A model generated the notes under the pieces. It saw only the letters and a program-made list of their open reading frames with translations. It searched no databases and was not told where the DNA came from. From Thiosocius sp965601425 (GTDB lineage: Bacteria; Pseudomonadota; Gammaproteobacteria; Chromatiales; Chromatiaceae), in NCBI GenBank assembly GCA_965601425.1, contig CBFCWF010000147.1, positions 1 through 10,885 of the forward strand: 10,885 nt of DNA, in the 5' to 3' direction. A program made the position numbers and the translations under genes. This document shows positions 1 through 6,623 of the stretch, piece by piece (within the stretch, counting starts at the first letter, position 1; every line of letters begins with the position of its first letter).

Positions 1-1030
1 GTCGGATGCCGACGGCGATGCGCTCGACTTCGACTGGGCGTTCGTATCGGCGCCGGCCGGCAGTGCGGCGGTCTTGTCGGACCCGACCGCGGTCAAGCCG
101 ACGTTCGTGATCGACGTCGCCGGTGACTATGTGCTGCAGCTCGTCGTCAACGACGGCCTGGAGGACAGCGCGCCGGACACGGTCACGGTCAGTACCGAAA
201 ACAGTGCGCCGGTGGCCGATGCCGGCCCGGACCAGAGCGCCGCGGTCGGCACCTTGGTGACGCTGGACGGCAGCGGCTCGTCGGATGCCGACGGCGATGC
301 GCTCGACTTCGACTGGGCGTTCGTATCGGCGCCGCCCGGCAGCACGGCGAGTCTGTCTGACCCGACCGCGGTCAAGCCGACGTTCGTGATCGACGTCACC
401 GGTGACTATGTGCTGCAGCTCGTCGTCAACGACGGCCTGGAGGACAGCGCGCCGGACACGGTCACGGTCAGCACCGAGAACAGCCCGCCGATGGCGGATG
501 CCGGTCCCGATCAGGATGCCGAGGTCGGGGACAGGGTGCAGCTCAGCGGCGCAGGGTCGACCGATGCGGACAACGACCCGCTGTCGTTCTTCTGGTCCCT
601 GTCATCCGTCCCGGTGGGCAGCGCGACCGCGTTGTCCGATCCGTTCGCGGTCGAGCCGACGTTCGTGCTGGATCTCGCCGGCGAGTATGTCGCACAGCTG
701 ATCGTCAACGACGGCCTGGTCGATAGCGCCCCTGACACGGTGATGATCACGGCGAACAACCGGCCGCCAGTCGCGGACGCGGGTTCGGACCTCGTTGTCG
801 ACGTCGGCGACACGGTAACCCTCGACGGCAGCGGCTCGTCAGATCCGGAGGGTGACAGTCTCAGCTTCCTGTGGCAGTTGAGCACGCCGGCCGGCAGCAG
901 TGCGGCGCTGTCGGATGTGACCGCGGTCCGTCCGACCTTCGTGGCCGACGTGGCGGGTCCCTATCAGGTTACGCTGGTCGTCAACGACGGGCTGGCCGAC
1001 AGCGCCCCGGACGGTGCCCTGGTGACCGCG
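1..1030 (+). repeat. Tandem PKD-coding repeat, 279-bp period (93 codons)
   Basis: The GA(T/C) codon of the ADAG motif falls at 218, 497 and 776, giving an exact 279-bp period. The stretch from base 1 matches the stretch from base 280 in the same register. Copies 1 and 2 are nearly identical: by eye about 11 differences over the first 205 or so bases, seven of them clustered in the segment after APxGS. Copies 3 and 4 are clearly diverged at DNA level but keep the protein pattern and exact length. The two young copies suggest recent duplication or gene conversion. More copies may lie upstream of the window. Confidence 0.92.
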
Positions 1031-1525
1031 CTGGCAGCGACCGTGACCGCCCGTGACGACACCGCATCGACCGCGTCGGACCAGCCTGTCGACATCGCGG
1101 TGCTGAACAATGATCTCCCCTCCGGCGCGGTCACTGTCGACCCGGCGTCGCTGGTGCAGCCGGCCAACGGCACGGTCACGCTGAACGCCGATGGCACAAT
1201 ACGCTACGCGCAGTCCGGGCTCACCGAGCCGCGCGGCATGCAGTTGTACAAGGATTCGTGTTCTGGCTGTCACTCGGTGCAGGGCTTTACGGGAACGGAC
1301 AGTTTCAGCTACGCGGCGACCAATGGGTCGAACAGTGATAGCGCGATCGTCACTGTGTCGGTGAATACGTTCGACGCTACCTCCACGCGCGGCGATATCT
1401 CCGGGATGACGCCCACCTGCATTCTGCTCGGCGCCATCCGGCAGCATATCGACTGTTCGGGCTTTGGTCTGGGTGATAGCGATATGGCGGAGATTGCGCA
1501 GTTCCTGCAACAGGTATTTCCCTAG
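2..1525 (+). CDS. PKD-repeat protein with cadherin-like domain and split cytochrome c-like C-terminus (5' partial)
   Basis: The reading frame is open from the left edge, so the true start and any signal peptide lie upstream. Four PKD/REJ-like repeats are visible (the first incomplete), each with the pattern ADAGPDQ, VTLDGSGSSDADGD, a Trp strand, LSDPTAV-PTFV and VVNDGL-DSAPDTV. A cadherin-like/VCBS-type Ig domain follows at about 1043-1366 (ARDDTAS, VLNND, ANGTVTLNADGTIRY, FTGTDSFSYAATNG). The final 50 or so residues (1367-1522) end in DSDMAEIAQFLQ, like the last helix of class I cytochromes c. A CxxCH motif (Cys codons 1259 and 1268, His 1271) lies inside the cadherin-like domain. PKD and cadherin-like domains are normally extracellular adhesion or spacer modules, and covalent haem attachment also requires export, so a periplasmic or surface location is inferred. 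The function is unknown. No terminator is seen after the TAG stop. Confidence 0.9.
   Translation, partial: SDADGDALDFDWAFVSAPAGSAAVLSDPTAVKPTFVIDVAGDYVLQLVVNDGLEDSAPDTVTVSTENSAPVADAGPDQSAAVGTLVTLDGSGSSDADGDALDFDWAFVSAPPGSTASLSDPTAVKPTFVIDVTGDYVLQLVVNDGLEDSAPDTVTVSTENSPPMADAGPDQDAEVGDRVQLSGAGSTDADNDPLSFFWSLSSVPVGSATALSDPFAVEPTFVLDLAGEYVAQLIVNDGLVDSAPDTVMITANNRPPVADAGSDLVVDVGDTVTLDGSGSSDPEGDSLSFLWQLSTPAGSSAALSDVTAVRPTFVADVAGPYQVTLVVNDGLADSAPDGALVTALAATVTARDDTASTASDQPVDIAVLNNDLPSGAVTVDPASLVQPANGTVTLNADGTIRYAQSGLTEPRGMQLYKDSCSGCHSVQGFTGTDSFSYAATNGSNSDSAIVTVSVNTFDATSTRGDISGMTPTCILLGAIRQHIDCSGFGLGDSDMAEIAQFLQQVFP
1219..1284 (+). other. In-frame 66-bp segment encoding a CxxCH haem-binding motif, embedded in the cadherin-like domain
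   Basis: The 22 codons encode GMQLYKDSCSGCHSVQG preceded by LTEPR, a typical start of a class I cytochrome c domain (short helix, then CxxCH). The flanks read ADGTIRYAQSG on the left and FTGTDSFSYAATNG on the right. These are two consecutive strands of a cadherin-like repeat that are normally joined as SGFTGTDSFSY. Deleting bases 1219-1284 joins TCCGG to CTTT, keeps the frame and gives exactly that consensus. GGGCT occurs at both edges (1217-1221 and 1282-1286), but the offset is 65, so it is not a clean in-frame target duplication. Confidence 0.8.
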
Positions 1526-1720
1526 GGCACGCCATTACGCAGGCATCACGGCAAGGCGCATGCGGCCCCGATCCCGACTTCTGACGGCAGCTGCCAGGGT
1601 CGGCGTTTCGCAATCGCCTTCTCGTGCCGGACTCGTTGTGCCCAGCGTCCAGTACGTCCCGGCCCGCCACCGGTAGCCCCGGCGTGCAGATTACTTCCGC
1701 AAGCGGCCGGCTGCGTCCGG

Positions 1721-1749
1721 TTGAAGCTGCAAGCGTTCGGGGCTATTTT
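1721..1749 (+). promoter_or_regulatory. Possible weak sigma70-type promoter for the barrel protein gene
   Basis: TTGAAG at 1721-1726 and TATTTT at 1744-1749 are separated by 17 bp; each matches four of six consensus positions. A start near 1756 would give a leader of about 95 nt before the ATG at 1850. In GC-rich DNA such a pair can arise by chance, so this is only a candidate. Confidence 0.3.
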
Positions 1750-1838
1750 GAGCGCGGGTTGATCGGAGCAAAGGGCATCGGTGGCTTTGATAGCGCAAGG
1801 CGTGCGCCGCGAAGGTATTGACGGGTTGCCGGCGCACC

Positions 1839-1843
1839 GGAGG
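1839..1843 (+). promoter_or_regulatory. Ribosome binding site GGAGG that fixes the start at 1850
   Basis: GGAGG lies six bases before ATG 1850. The frame is open further upstream to a GTG at 1781, but that start has no comparable site and would put 23 non-hydrophobic residues in front of the signal peptide. Confidence 0.8.
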
Positions 1844-1849
1844 AACGCC

Positions 1850-2788
1850 ATGCGTCCGCAGCGCCGAAACCCGGTTGGGCGCCCTTGCGTGCTGGCCCTG
1901 ATACTGCTGGGCCCGCTGCTGTTCGCGAGGCCGGTCAGTGCAGCAGAGATTGAGCCGAGGGCCTTCGCCAACGCCCCGGTCGGGGTCAACTTCCTGGTCG
2001 CGGGCTTAGCCTATTCACAGGGTGGTCTGGCGACTGAAGGTTCCTCGCCGATCGAGGATGCCGAAATCGACATGCAATCGGGTGTGCTGGCCTATGCCCG
2101 GACGCTCGACGTCTGGGGGAAGTCCGGCAAGTTCGATGTCATCTGGCCCTATTCCCACCTGTCGGGGAGCGCGATGGTCGATGGCCAGCGCCGTGAACGG
2201 CGCATTACTGGATCGAACGATCCGCGTTTCCGTTTCTCGGTCAATTTCTACGGTGCGCCCGCGCTTTCGCTGCAGGATTTCGCCAGTTACCAGCAGGATC
2301 TGATCATCGGCGCAAGCGTCCAGGTGTCGGCCCCGCTGGGTCAGTACGACGAAGACAAGCTCGTCAACCACGGAAACAATCGCTGGTACATCAAGCCAGT
2401 ATTCGGGATCTCCAAGGCGCTCGGCGCGTTCACGTTCGAACTGTCCAGCGGCGCCACCTTTTATAGCAGGAACGACGCGTTCTTTGGCGGGCAGACGCTC
2501 GAACAGGAACCCCTGTCGTCGACCCAACTGCATGTGACCTACCGGCTCGGCAACGGCATCTGGGCGGCGATGAGCGGGACCTACGACTATGGTGGGCGCA
2601 CCAAGGTGGACGGCGTGCGCAGTGAGGAAGCCATCGACAATCTGCGTCTCGGTGCCACGCTGGCACTGCCCGTGGACCGCAACAATTCGATCAAGCTCTA
2701 TGCCAGCAGCGGGGTGCGCACCAGTCTCGGGAACGACTTCGACCTCGCCGGGGTCGCCTGGCAGCACCGCTGGGGCGGCGGCCTCTAG
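1850..2788 (+). CDS. Outer-membrane transporter-like barrel protein, Phenol_MetA_deg (COG4313) family
   Basis: The 312-residue product starts with a classic signal peptide: Arg-rich n-region (MRPQRRNPVGR), hydrophobic core (residues 13-26) and a likely cleavage after VSA at residue 31. The mature part has alternating, Gly- and aromatic-rich beta-strand sequence. Typical segments are VGVNFLVAGLAYSQGG, DAEIDMQSGVLAYARTLDVWG, SGKFDVIWPYSHLSGSA, DPRFRFSVNFYGAPALS, VSAPLGQYD, NRWYIKPVFGISKALG and NNSIKLYASSGV. These match proteins annotated as transporter or putative MetA pathway of phenol degradation. The family is presumed to form outer-membrane beta-barrels; substrates are mostly unknown and the name does not prove phenol uptake. 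Start choice rests on GGAGG at 1839. The next gene begins 38 bp downstream and may be cotranscribed. Confidence 0.82.
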   Translation: MRPQRRNPVGRPCVLALILLGPLLFARPVSAAEIEPRAFANAPVGVNFLVAGLAYSQGGLATEGSSPIEDAEIDMQSGVLAYARTLDVWGKSGKFDVIWPYSHLSGSAMVDGQRRERRITGSNDPRFRFSVNFYGAPALSLQDFASYQQDLIIGASVQVSAPLGQYDEDKLVNHGNNRWYIKPVFGISKALGAFTFELSSGATFYSRNDAFFGGQTLEQEPLSSTQLHVTYRLGNGIWAAMSGTYDYGGRTKVDGVRSEEAIDNLRLGATLALPVDRNNSIKLYASSGVRTSLGNDFDLAGVAWQHRWGGGL

Positions 2789-2826
2789 GGGTTAAAGGAT
2801 CTTGCGGCGCTACCGATCCGCTGTGC

Positions 2827-3288
2827 ATGTCCCCGCCGTTCGCCAGACACCGGCACGCTGCCCCTGCGATGCTCGCATCGATTGCGTTGTTGAGCGGGAC
2901 CGCGGTTGCCGGTGGTGCCGCCTGCGTAATGGCCAGGTTCCAGGGACAGACACTGGATTACGCATTGGCCTATGCGAAGGCGCATCCTGCGGACGCACAG
3001 GCCGTGGCGATGTCTGAGTTACGCGCGAAGGGGTATGCGGATTACCGGGGCGGCCTGGACCTGATGCGCGCGCAGAATCTGACCAACCTCCCGCATGCCT
3101 TCGTGCTAGTGATCCACAGCGAGTTCGAAAATGCCCGCGGCAAGGCGCGCTCCGCGATGGGCTGTGGCTTCAGCGAGGTTTCGTACCGCGACGCGGAGTT
3201 GGATGCGGTGCGCGACCTGCAGGCCCACTATTGGGGCTGGAAGCCGGATCTGCAGGGCTATCGGATCGTCCGTCGGCTGCGATACTGA
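2827..3288 (+). CDS. Small secreted protein of unknown function
   Basis: I do not recognise the family. The 153-residue product has a plausible signal peptide: basic n-region with RHRH (residues 7-10), hydrophobic stretch at residues 15-28 (MLASIALLSGTAVA) and cleavage after AVA. The mature part of about 125 residues has two cysteines (Cys33 in GAACVM and one in AMGCGF), which could form a disulfide. It contains a helical, Ala-rich stretch (LDYALAYAKAHPADAQAVAM) and a basic C-terminal end (RIVRRLRY). There is no lipobox. The start is uncertain: ATG 2827 has no good Shine-Dalgarno sequence, AAAGGA at 2794-2799 is too far away, and ATG 2869 also lacks one. It lies 38 bp behind the barrel protein, so a shared transcript is possible. 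Codon usage looks like that of its neighbours. Confidence 0.62.
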   Translation: MSPPFARHRHAAPAMLASIALLSGTAVAGGAACVMARFQGQTLDYALAYAKAHPADAQAVAMSELRAKGYADYRGGLDLMRAQNLTNLPHAFVLVIHSEFENARGKARSAMGCGFSEVSYRDAELDAVRDLQAHYWGWKPDLQGYRIVRRLRY

Positions 3289-3361
3289 GCCTCACCGCCG
3301 ATCGTACCCCCACCAAGGTCGCGCAAGGTCGCCAGGCCGCCCCGTTTCACCAACAATCCTT

Positions 3362-3384
3362 CGGTCTGATCCAGGGCCAGACCG
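3362..3384. terminator. Stem-loop, possible transcription end of the upstream genes
   Basis: CGGTCTG (3362-3368) and CAGACCG (3378-3384) are perfect inverted repeats with a 9-nt loop. There is no following T-run, so an intrinsic terminator is not proven. Its place about 75 bp after the stop of the small secreted protein fits an end-of-transcript structure. Confidence 0.35.
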
Positions 3385-3430
3385 CGTGAAGCCGCTTTCA
3401 GGCCAATGGCACTCACTTGGGCTGATTTCG

Positions 3431-3510
3431 GTCGTTTCCGGAGAAAACGTCGGCGGCATGGACGCCGCCGTCGAGCCTACAGGGACGTATTCACGGCGTT
3501 TCCCGGAAGA
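3431..3510. repeat. Structured intergenic element resembling a dispersed gammaproteobacterial repeat
   Basis: Three nested inverted repeats are visible: CGTTT/AAACG (3433-3437 and 3445-3449), CGGCGGC/GCCGCCG (3451-3457 and 3464-3470, loop ATGGAC), and ACGCCG/CGGCGT (3462-3467 and 3494-3499). The flanks CGTTTCCGGAGAAA and CGTTTCCCGGAAGAAA are near-direct repeats. The core GGCATGGACGCC followed by CCTACAGGGACGTATTCACG resembles, from memory, a sequence that recurs between genes in many gammaproteobacterial genomes. Only one copy is in this window, so the repeat status is not shown here. Confidence 0.42.
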
Positions 3511-3618
3511 AATGATCGGAATCGTCAGGCCAACTTGTCGCTTGTGCTCCAAAGCAGGTGCCATTCGCTTTCAGGTCCGATCGACACCAAGATCGACCGG
3601 GCTGCCCATGCGCGCACA

Positions 3619-3647
3619 TTGATCTGAAACCCAGCCAATATTAGAAT
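3619..3647 (+). promoter_or_regulatory. Sigma70-type promoter for the soeABC operon
   Basis: TTGATC (-35, 3619-3624; four of six matches) and TAGAAT (-10, 3642-3647; five of six) are separated by an ideal 17 bp in a locally AT-richer stretch. Transcription would start near 3654, giving a leader of about 46 nt before ATG 3700. A second -10-like CATAAT lies at 3661-3666 but has no matching -35. TTGAT at 3619-3623 is also an FNR half-site sequence, but the second half is missing. Confidence 0.55.
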
Positions 3648-3699
3648 GTTAGCAGTTTTGCATAATGGGCCTGCGTGGCTCGCTGACTGGGGTTAGGGC

Positions 3700-6606
3700 A
3701 TGTTGGATCCGGCGTTGCACATCGAAACCGAGTCGGGCCGCCAGGAGGTCAAGAACACCACCTGCTATATGTGCGCGTGTCGCTGCGGTATCCGCGTCAC
3801 GCTGCGTGACGGCGAAGTCCGGCACATCGAGGGCAACCCGGATCACCCGTTGAACAAGGGGGTGATCTGTGCGAAGGGCGCCTCGGGCATCATGAAGCAG
3901 TACTCGCCGGCACGCCTGACCAGGCCGCTGCTGCGGCGCCCGCACGGTGCGCGCGGCGAATCCGATTTCGAGGAAATCTCCTGGGACCAGGCGTTCGCGA
4001 TCATGGAGGAGCGCCTGGCCAAGCTGCGCGCAGAGGATCCGAAGAAGTTCGCGCTGTTCACCGGGCGTGACCAGATGCAGGCCCTGACCGGGATGTTCGC
4101 AAAGCAGTTCGGCACCCCGAACTATGCGGCCCACGGTGGTTTCTGCTCGGTCAACATGGCCGCCGGGCTCATCTACACCATCGGCGGTTCTTTCTGGGAA
4201 TTCGGTGGCCCTGACCTCGACCGTGCGAAGCTGTTCGTAATGATCGGCACTGCCGAGGACCACCATTCCAATCCGCTCAAGATCGCGATCGCAAAATTCA
4301 AGCGGCGCGGCGGGCGCTTCATTTCGATCAACCCGGTGCGCACCGGTTACTCCGCAATCGCCGACGAGTGGGTCCCGATCAAACCGGGCACCGACGGCGC
4401 GCTGTTGCTCGCGATCACGCACGAGATCATCAAGCAGGGGCTCTACGACCGCGAGTTCATGGTCGACTACACGAATGCGGCCGAGCTGGTCAACCTCGAC
4501 CCGTCGTCGGAAGAATTCGGCATGTTCATCCGTACCGACAAACCGATCGAGGAGGGCTGTTTCGACGCCCAGAACAAGCTCTGGTGGGATCGTAAGACCA
4601 ACGGCCCGGTCGACGTGCGCTGCGAGGGCTGCGACCCCTACCTGCTGGGTAGCTACGAGGTCGACGGCAAGCCGGTCAAGACCGCGTTCCAGCTACTCAA
4701 GGAGCGGGTCGAGGAGTACACGCCCGAGTGGGCGGCCGGTATTACCGGGATACCGGTCCAGACCATCCGGCGGCTGGCCCACGAGATGGGCGTCACCGCA
4801 CGCGACCAGAAGATCGAACTGCCAGTGCAATGGACCGACGTCTGGGGCCGCGAACACGACTCGGTGATCGGCAACCCGGTCGCGTTCCATTCAATGCGCG
4901 GGCTCGCGGCGCACTCGAACGGCTTTCAGACCATCCGCGCGCTCGGCGTGCTGATGACGCTGCTTGGTACGATCGACCGCCCGGGCGGTTTTCGCCACAA
5001 GGCCCCGTTCCCGCGGCCGATCCCACCGTGCCCAAAGCCGCCCAAGGGCCCGGAGGCGGTCCAGCCGAGCACACCGCTGGACGGCATGCCGCTGGGCTGG
5101 CCGGCCGACCCGAGCGACCTGTTCGTCGACGAACAGGGCAACCCGGTGCGTATCGACAAGGCGTTCTCCTGGGAATATCCGCTGTCGGTGCATGGCCTGA
5201 TGCACAACGTGATAACCAATGCCTGGCGCGGGGATCCCTACCGAATAGACACCCTGATGCTGTTCATGGCCAATATGGCGTGGAACTCGTCGATGAACAC
5301 CGACCAGGTGCGCGACATGCTGGTCGACAAGGACGAGAACGGCGAGTACAAGATTCCGTTCATTATTGTCTGCGACGCGTTCCAGTCGGAGACCGTCGCG
5401 TTCGCCGACCTGGTGCTGCCGGACACCAGCTATCTCGAGCGCCACGATGCCTTGTCGATGCTCGACCGGCCGATCTCCGAGTTCGACGGTCCGGTCGACG
5501 CGGTTCGGATCCCGGTGCTACCCCCGAAAGGCCAGTGCAAGCCGTTCCAGGAGGTGCTGATCGAGCTCGGTTCGCGTCTCGGGCTGCCGGCCTTCGTCGA
5601 TGAAAAGGGGGCGCGAAAATTCCGGGACTACCCCGACTTCATCATCAATTACGAGACGTCACCCGGGTCCGGTATCGGCTTTTTGTCCGGCTGGCGCGGC
5701 AAGGGCGGCGAGAAGTTTCTCAAGGGCGAGCCGAACCCGCGGCAGTGGGAGATGTATGCGAAGAACAATTGCGTGTTCCACTATGAGTTGCCCAAGTCCT
5801 ACCAGTACATGCGCAACTGGAACAAGGGCTACCTGGAGTGGGCGCGCGCGCAGGGCATGACCCGCTATGCGGAGCCGATCAATGTGCACGTCTATTCCGA
5901 GGTGCTGCAGAAGTTTCGCCTCGCCGCGCAGGGCAGGCGCCCCGGCAGGCAGCCACCGGCACACCTGGCGCGGCGGGTCGAGACCTATTTCGACCCTTTG
6001 CCTTTCTATCACGAGACGTTGGAATCGGAGTTGGTGGACACCCACGAGTTCCCGCTGAATGCGCTCACCCAGCGCCCGATGGCCATGTACCACTCCTGGG
6101 ACAGCCAGAATGCCTGGTTACGCCAGATCCATACCCATAACTATTTGTTCATGAGCCCGCGGCTCGGGGCGTCGCAGGGCTTTGAGGACGGCGACTGGGT
6201 CTGGGTGGAGTCGCCGCACGGCAAGGTGCGCTGCATGGCGCGCTTCTCCGAGTCGGTCGAGCCCGGGACGGTCTGGACCTGGAACGCAATCGGCAAGGCG
6301 GCGGGTGCCTGGGGCCTGCATCCGAAGGCCAACGAGTCGCAGAAGGGCTTCCTGCTCAACCACCTGATTGCGGAGGAACTGCCGCCCTGCGATGCCGGAC
6401 CGCACCTGTCGAACTCGGATCCGGTGACCGGCCAGGCGGCCTGGTTCGATGTGCGGGTCAAGGTGTACAAGGCGGACGCGGACGAGCCGCGGATGACCTT
6501 CCCGCAGTTCAGGGTGCAGCGGCGTGCGCCAGGCCAGGACGGTCGGCGCGGCAGGTGGCAGGCCTATTTTGCCGGTGTGTTCCGGCGCAAGGCCGGAATC
6601 GAATAG
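3700..6606 (+). CDS. soeA: Sulfite-oxidising enzyme, molybdopterin catalytic subunit SoeA
   Basis: This is a 968-residue member of the DMSO reductase superfamily. The N-terminus carries the [4Fe-4S] motif Cys22-x2-Cys25-x3-Cys29-x27-Cys57, with an additional Cys27. Next comes the large molybdopterin oxidoreductase region (about 75-640), with Cys149 in HGGFCSVN as the likely molybdenum ligand, then a dinucleotide-binding domain (about 765-930) containing LTQRPMAMYHSWDSQNAWL. There is no Tat twin-arginine signal, so the subunit should stay in the cytoplasm. This separates SoeA from periplasmic PsrA/PhsA. In Allochromatium vinosum SoeABC oxidises sulfite to sulfate, and the following soeB and soeC-like genes support the assignment. 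An in-frame TAG at 3694-3696 leaves ATG 3700 as the first possible start; GGGG at 3689-3692 is a modest ribosome binding site. The alternative is a related polysulfide/thiosulfate reductase-type enzyme. Confidence 0.86.
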   Translation: MLDPALHIETESGRQEVKNTTCYMCACRCGIRVTLRDGEVRHIEGNPDHPLNKGVICAKGASGIMKQYSPARLTRPLLRRPHGARGESDFEEISWDQAFAIMEERLAKLRAEDPKKFALFTGRDQMQALTGMFAKQFGTPNYAAHGGFCSVNMAAGLIYTIGGSFWEFGGPDLDRAKLFVMIGTAEDHHSNPLKIAIAKFKRRGGRFISINPVRTGYSAIADEWVPIKPGTDGALLLAITHEIIKQGLYDREFMVDYTNAAELVNLDPSSEEFGMFIRTDKPIEEGCFDAQNKLWWDRKTNGPVDVRCEGCDPYLLGSYEVDGKPVKTAFQLLKERVEEYTPEWAAGITGIPVQTIRRLAHEMGVTARDQKIELPVQWTDVWGREHDSVIGNPVAFHSMRGLAAHSNGFQTIRALGVLMTLLGTIDRPGGFRHKAPFPRPIPPCPKPPKGPEAVQPSTPLDGMPLGWPADPSDLFVDEQGNPVRIDKAFSWEYPLSVHGLMHNVITNAWRGDPYRIDTLMLFMANMAWNSSMNTDQVRDMLVDKDENGEYKIPFIIVCDAFQSETVAFADLVLPDTSYLERHDALSMLDRPISEFDGPVDAVRIPVLPPKGQCKPFQEVLIELGSRLGLPAFVDEKGARKFRDYPDFIINYETSPGSGIGFLSGWRGKGGEKFLKGEPNPRQWEMYAKNNCVFHYELPKSYQYMRNWNKGYLEWARAQGMTRYAEPINVHVYSEVLQKFRLAAQGRRPGRQPPAHLARRVETYFDPLPFYHETLESELVDTHEFPLNALTQRPMAMYHSWDSQNAWLRQIHTHNYLFMSPRLGASQGFEDGDWVWVESPHGKVRCMARFSESVEPGTVWTWNAIGKAAGAWGLHPKANESQKGFLLNHLIAEELPPCDAGPHLSNSDPVTGQAAWFDVRVKVYKADADEPRMTFPQFRVQRRAPGQDGRRGRWQAYFAGVFRRKAGIE

Positions 6607-6623
6607 CGCAGGAGCAGCGGCAC

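Larger units (their letters stand above)
1526..1849. other. Intergenic region, 324 bp, no gene supported
   Basis: Short open frames cross this interval on both strands, but their translations are Arg/Pro/Ala-rich, resemble no family I know and lack ribosome binding sites. I see no rho-independent terminator behind the PKD protein. The only signals I can point to are a weak promoter-like pair at 1721-1749 and the Shine-Dalgarno sequence just before 1850. Confidence 0.6.
3289..3699. other. Intergenic region, 411 bp, with hairpins, a repeat-like element and the soe promoter
   Basis: No reading frame here looks real: the candidates are Arg- and Pro-rich and share no family pattern. From left to right the region holds a short direct repeat GCAAGGTCGC (about 3321-3340), a 7-bp stem-loop at 3362-3384, a structured element at 3431-3510 and an AT-richer stretch at 3619-3666 carrying promoter elements. 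The base composition of the last 80 bp is visibly lower in GC than that of the surrounding genes. Confidence 0.6.

Noticed and set aside
1..1030. The 279-bp repeats as a CRISPR array or mobile repeat
   Set aside because: The units are contiguous, in frame, lack spacers and encode a standard PKD fold, so they are protein-domain repeats.
1546..1989. Reverse-strand frame of 147 codons covering the 1526-1849 gap
   Set aside because: It overlaps the signal peptide region of the barrel protein, has no recognisable domain and no good ribosome binding site, and its composition looks like noise.
3131..3622. Forward frame of 163 codons running through the 3289-3699 gap
   Set aside because: Its first third is out of frame within the small secreted protein gene and the rest crosses the hairpin and repeat-like element; the amino acid composition is Arg/Pro/Ser-rich.
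3619..3633. FNR-type operator at TTGATC upstream of soeA
   Set aside because: Only the TTGAT half is present; the expected ATCAA half four bases further is absent, so it is better read as a -35 element.
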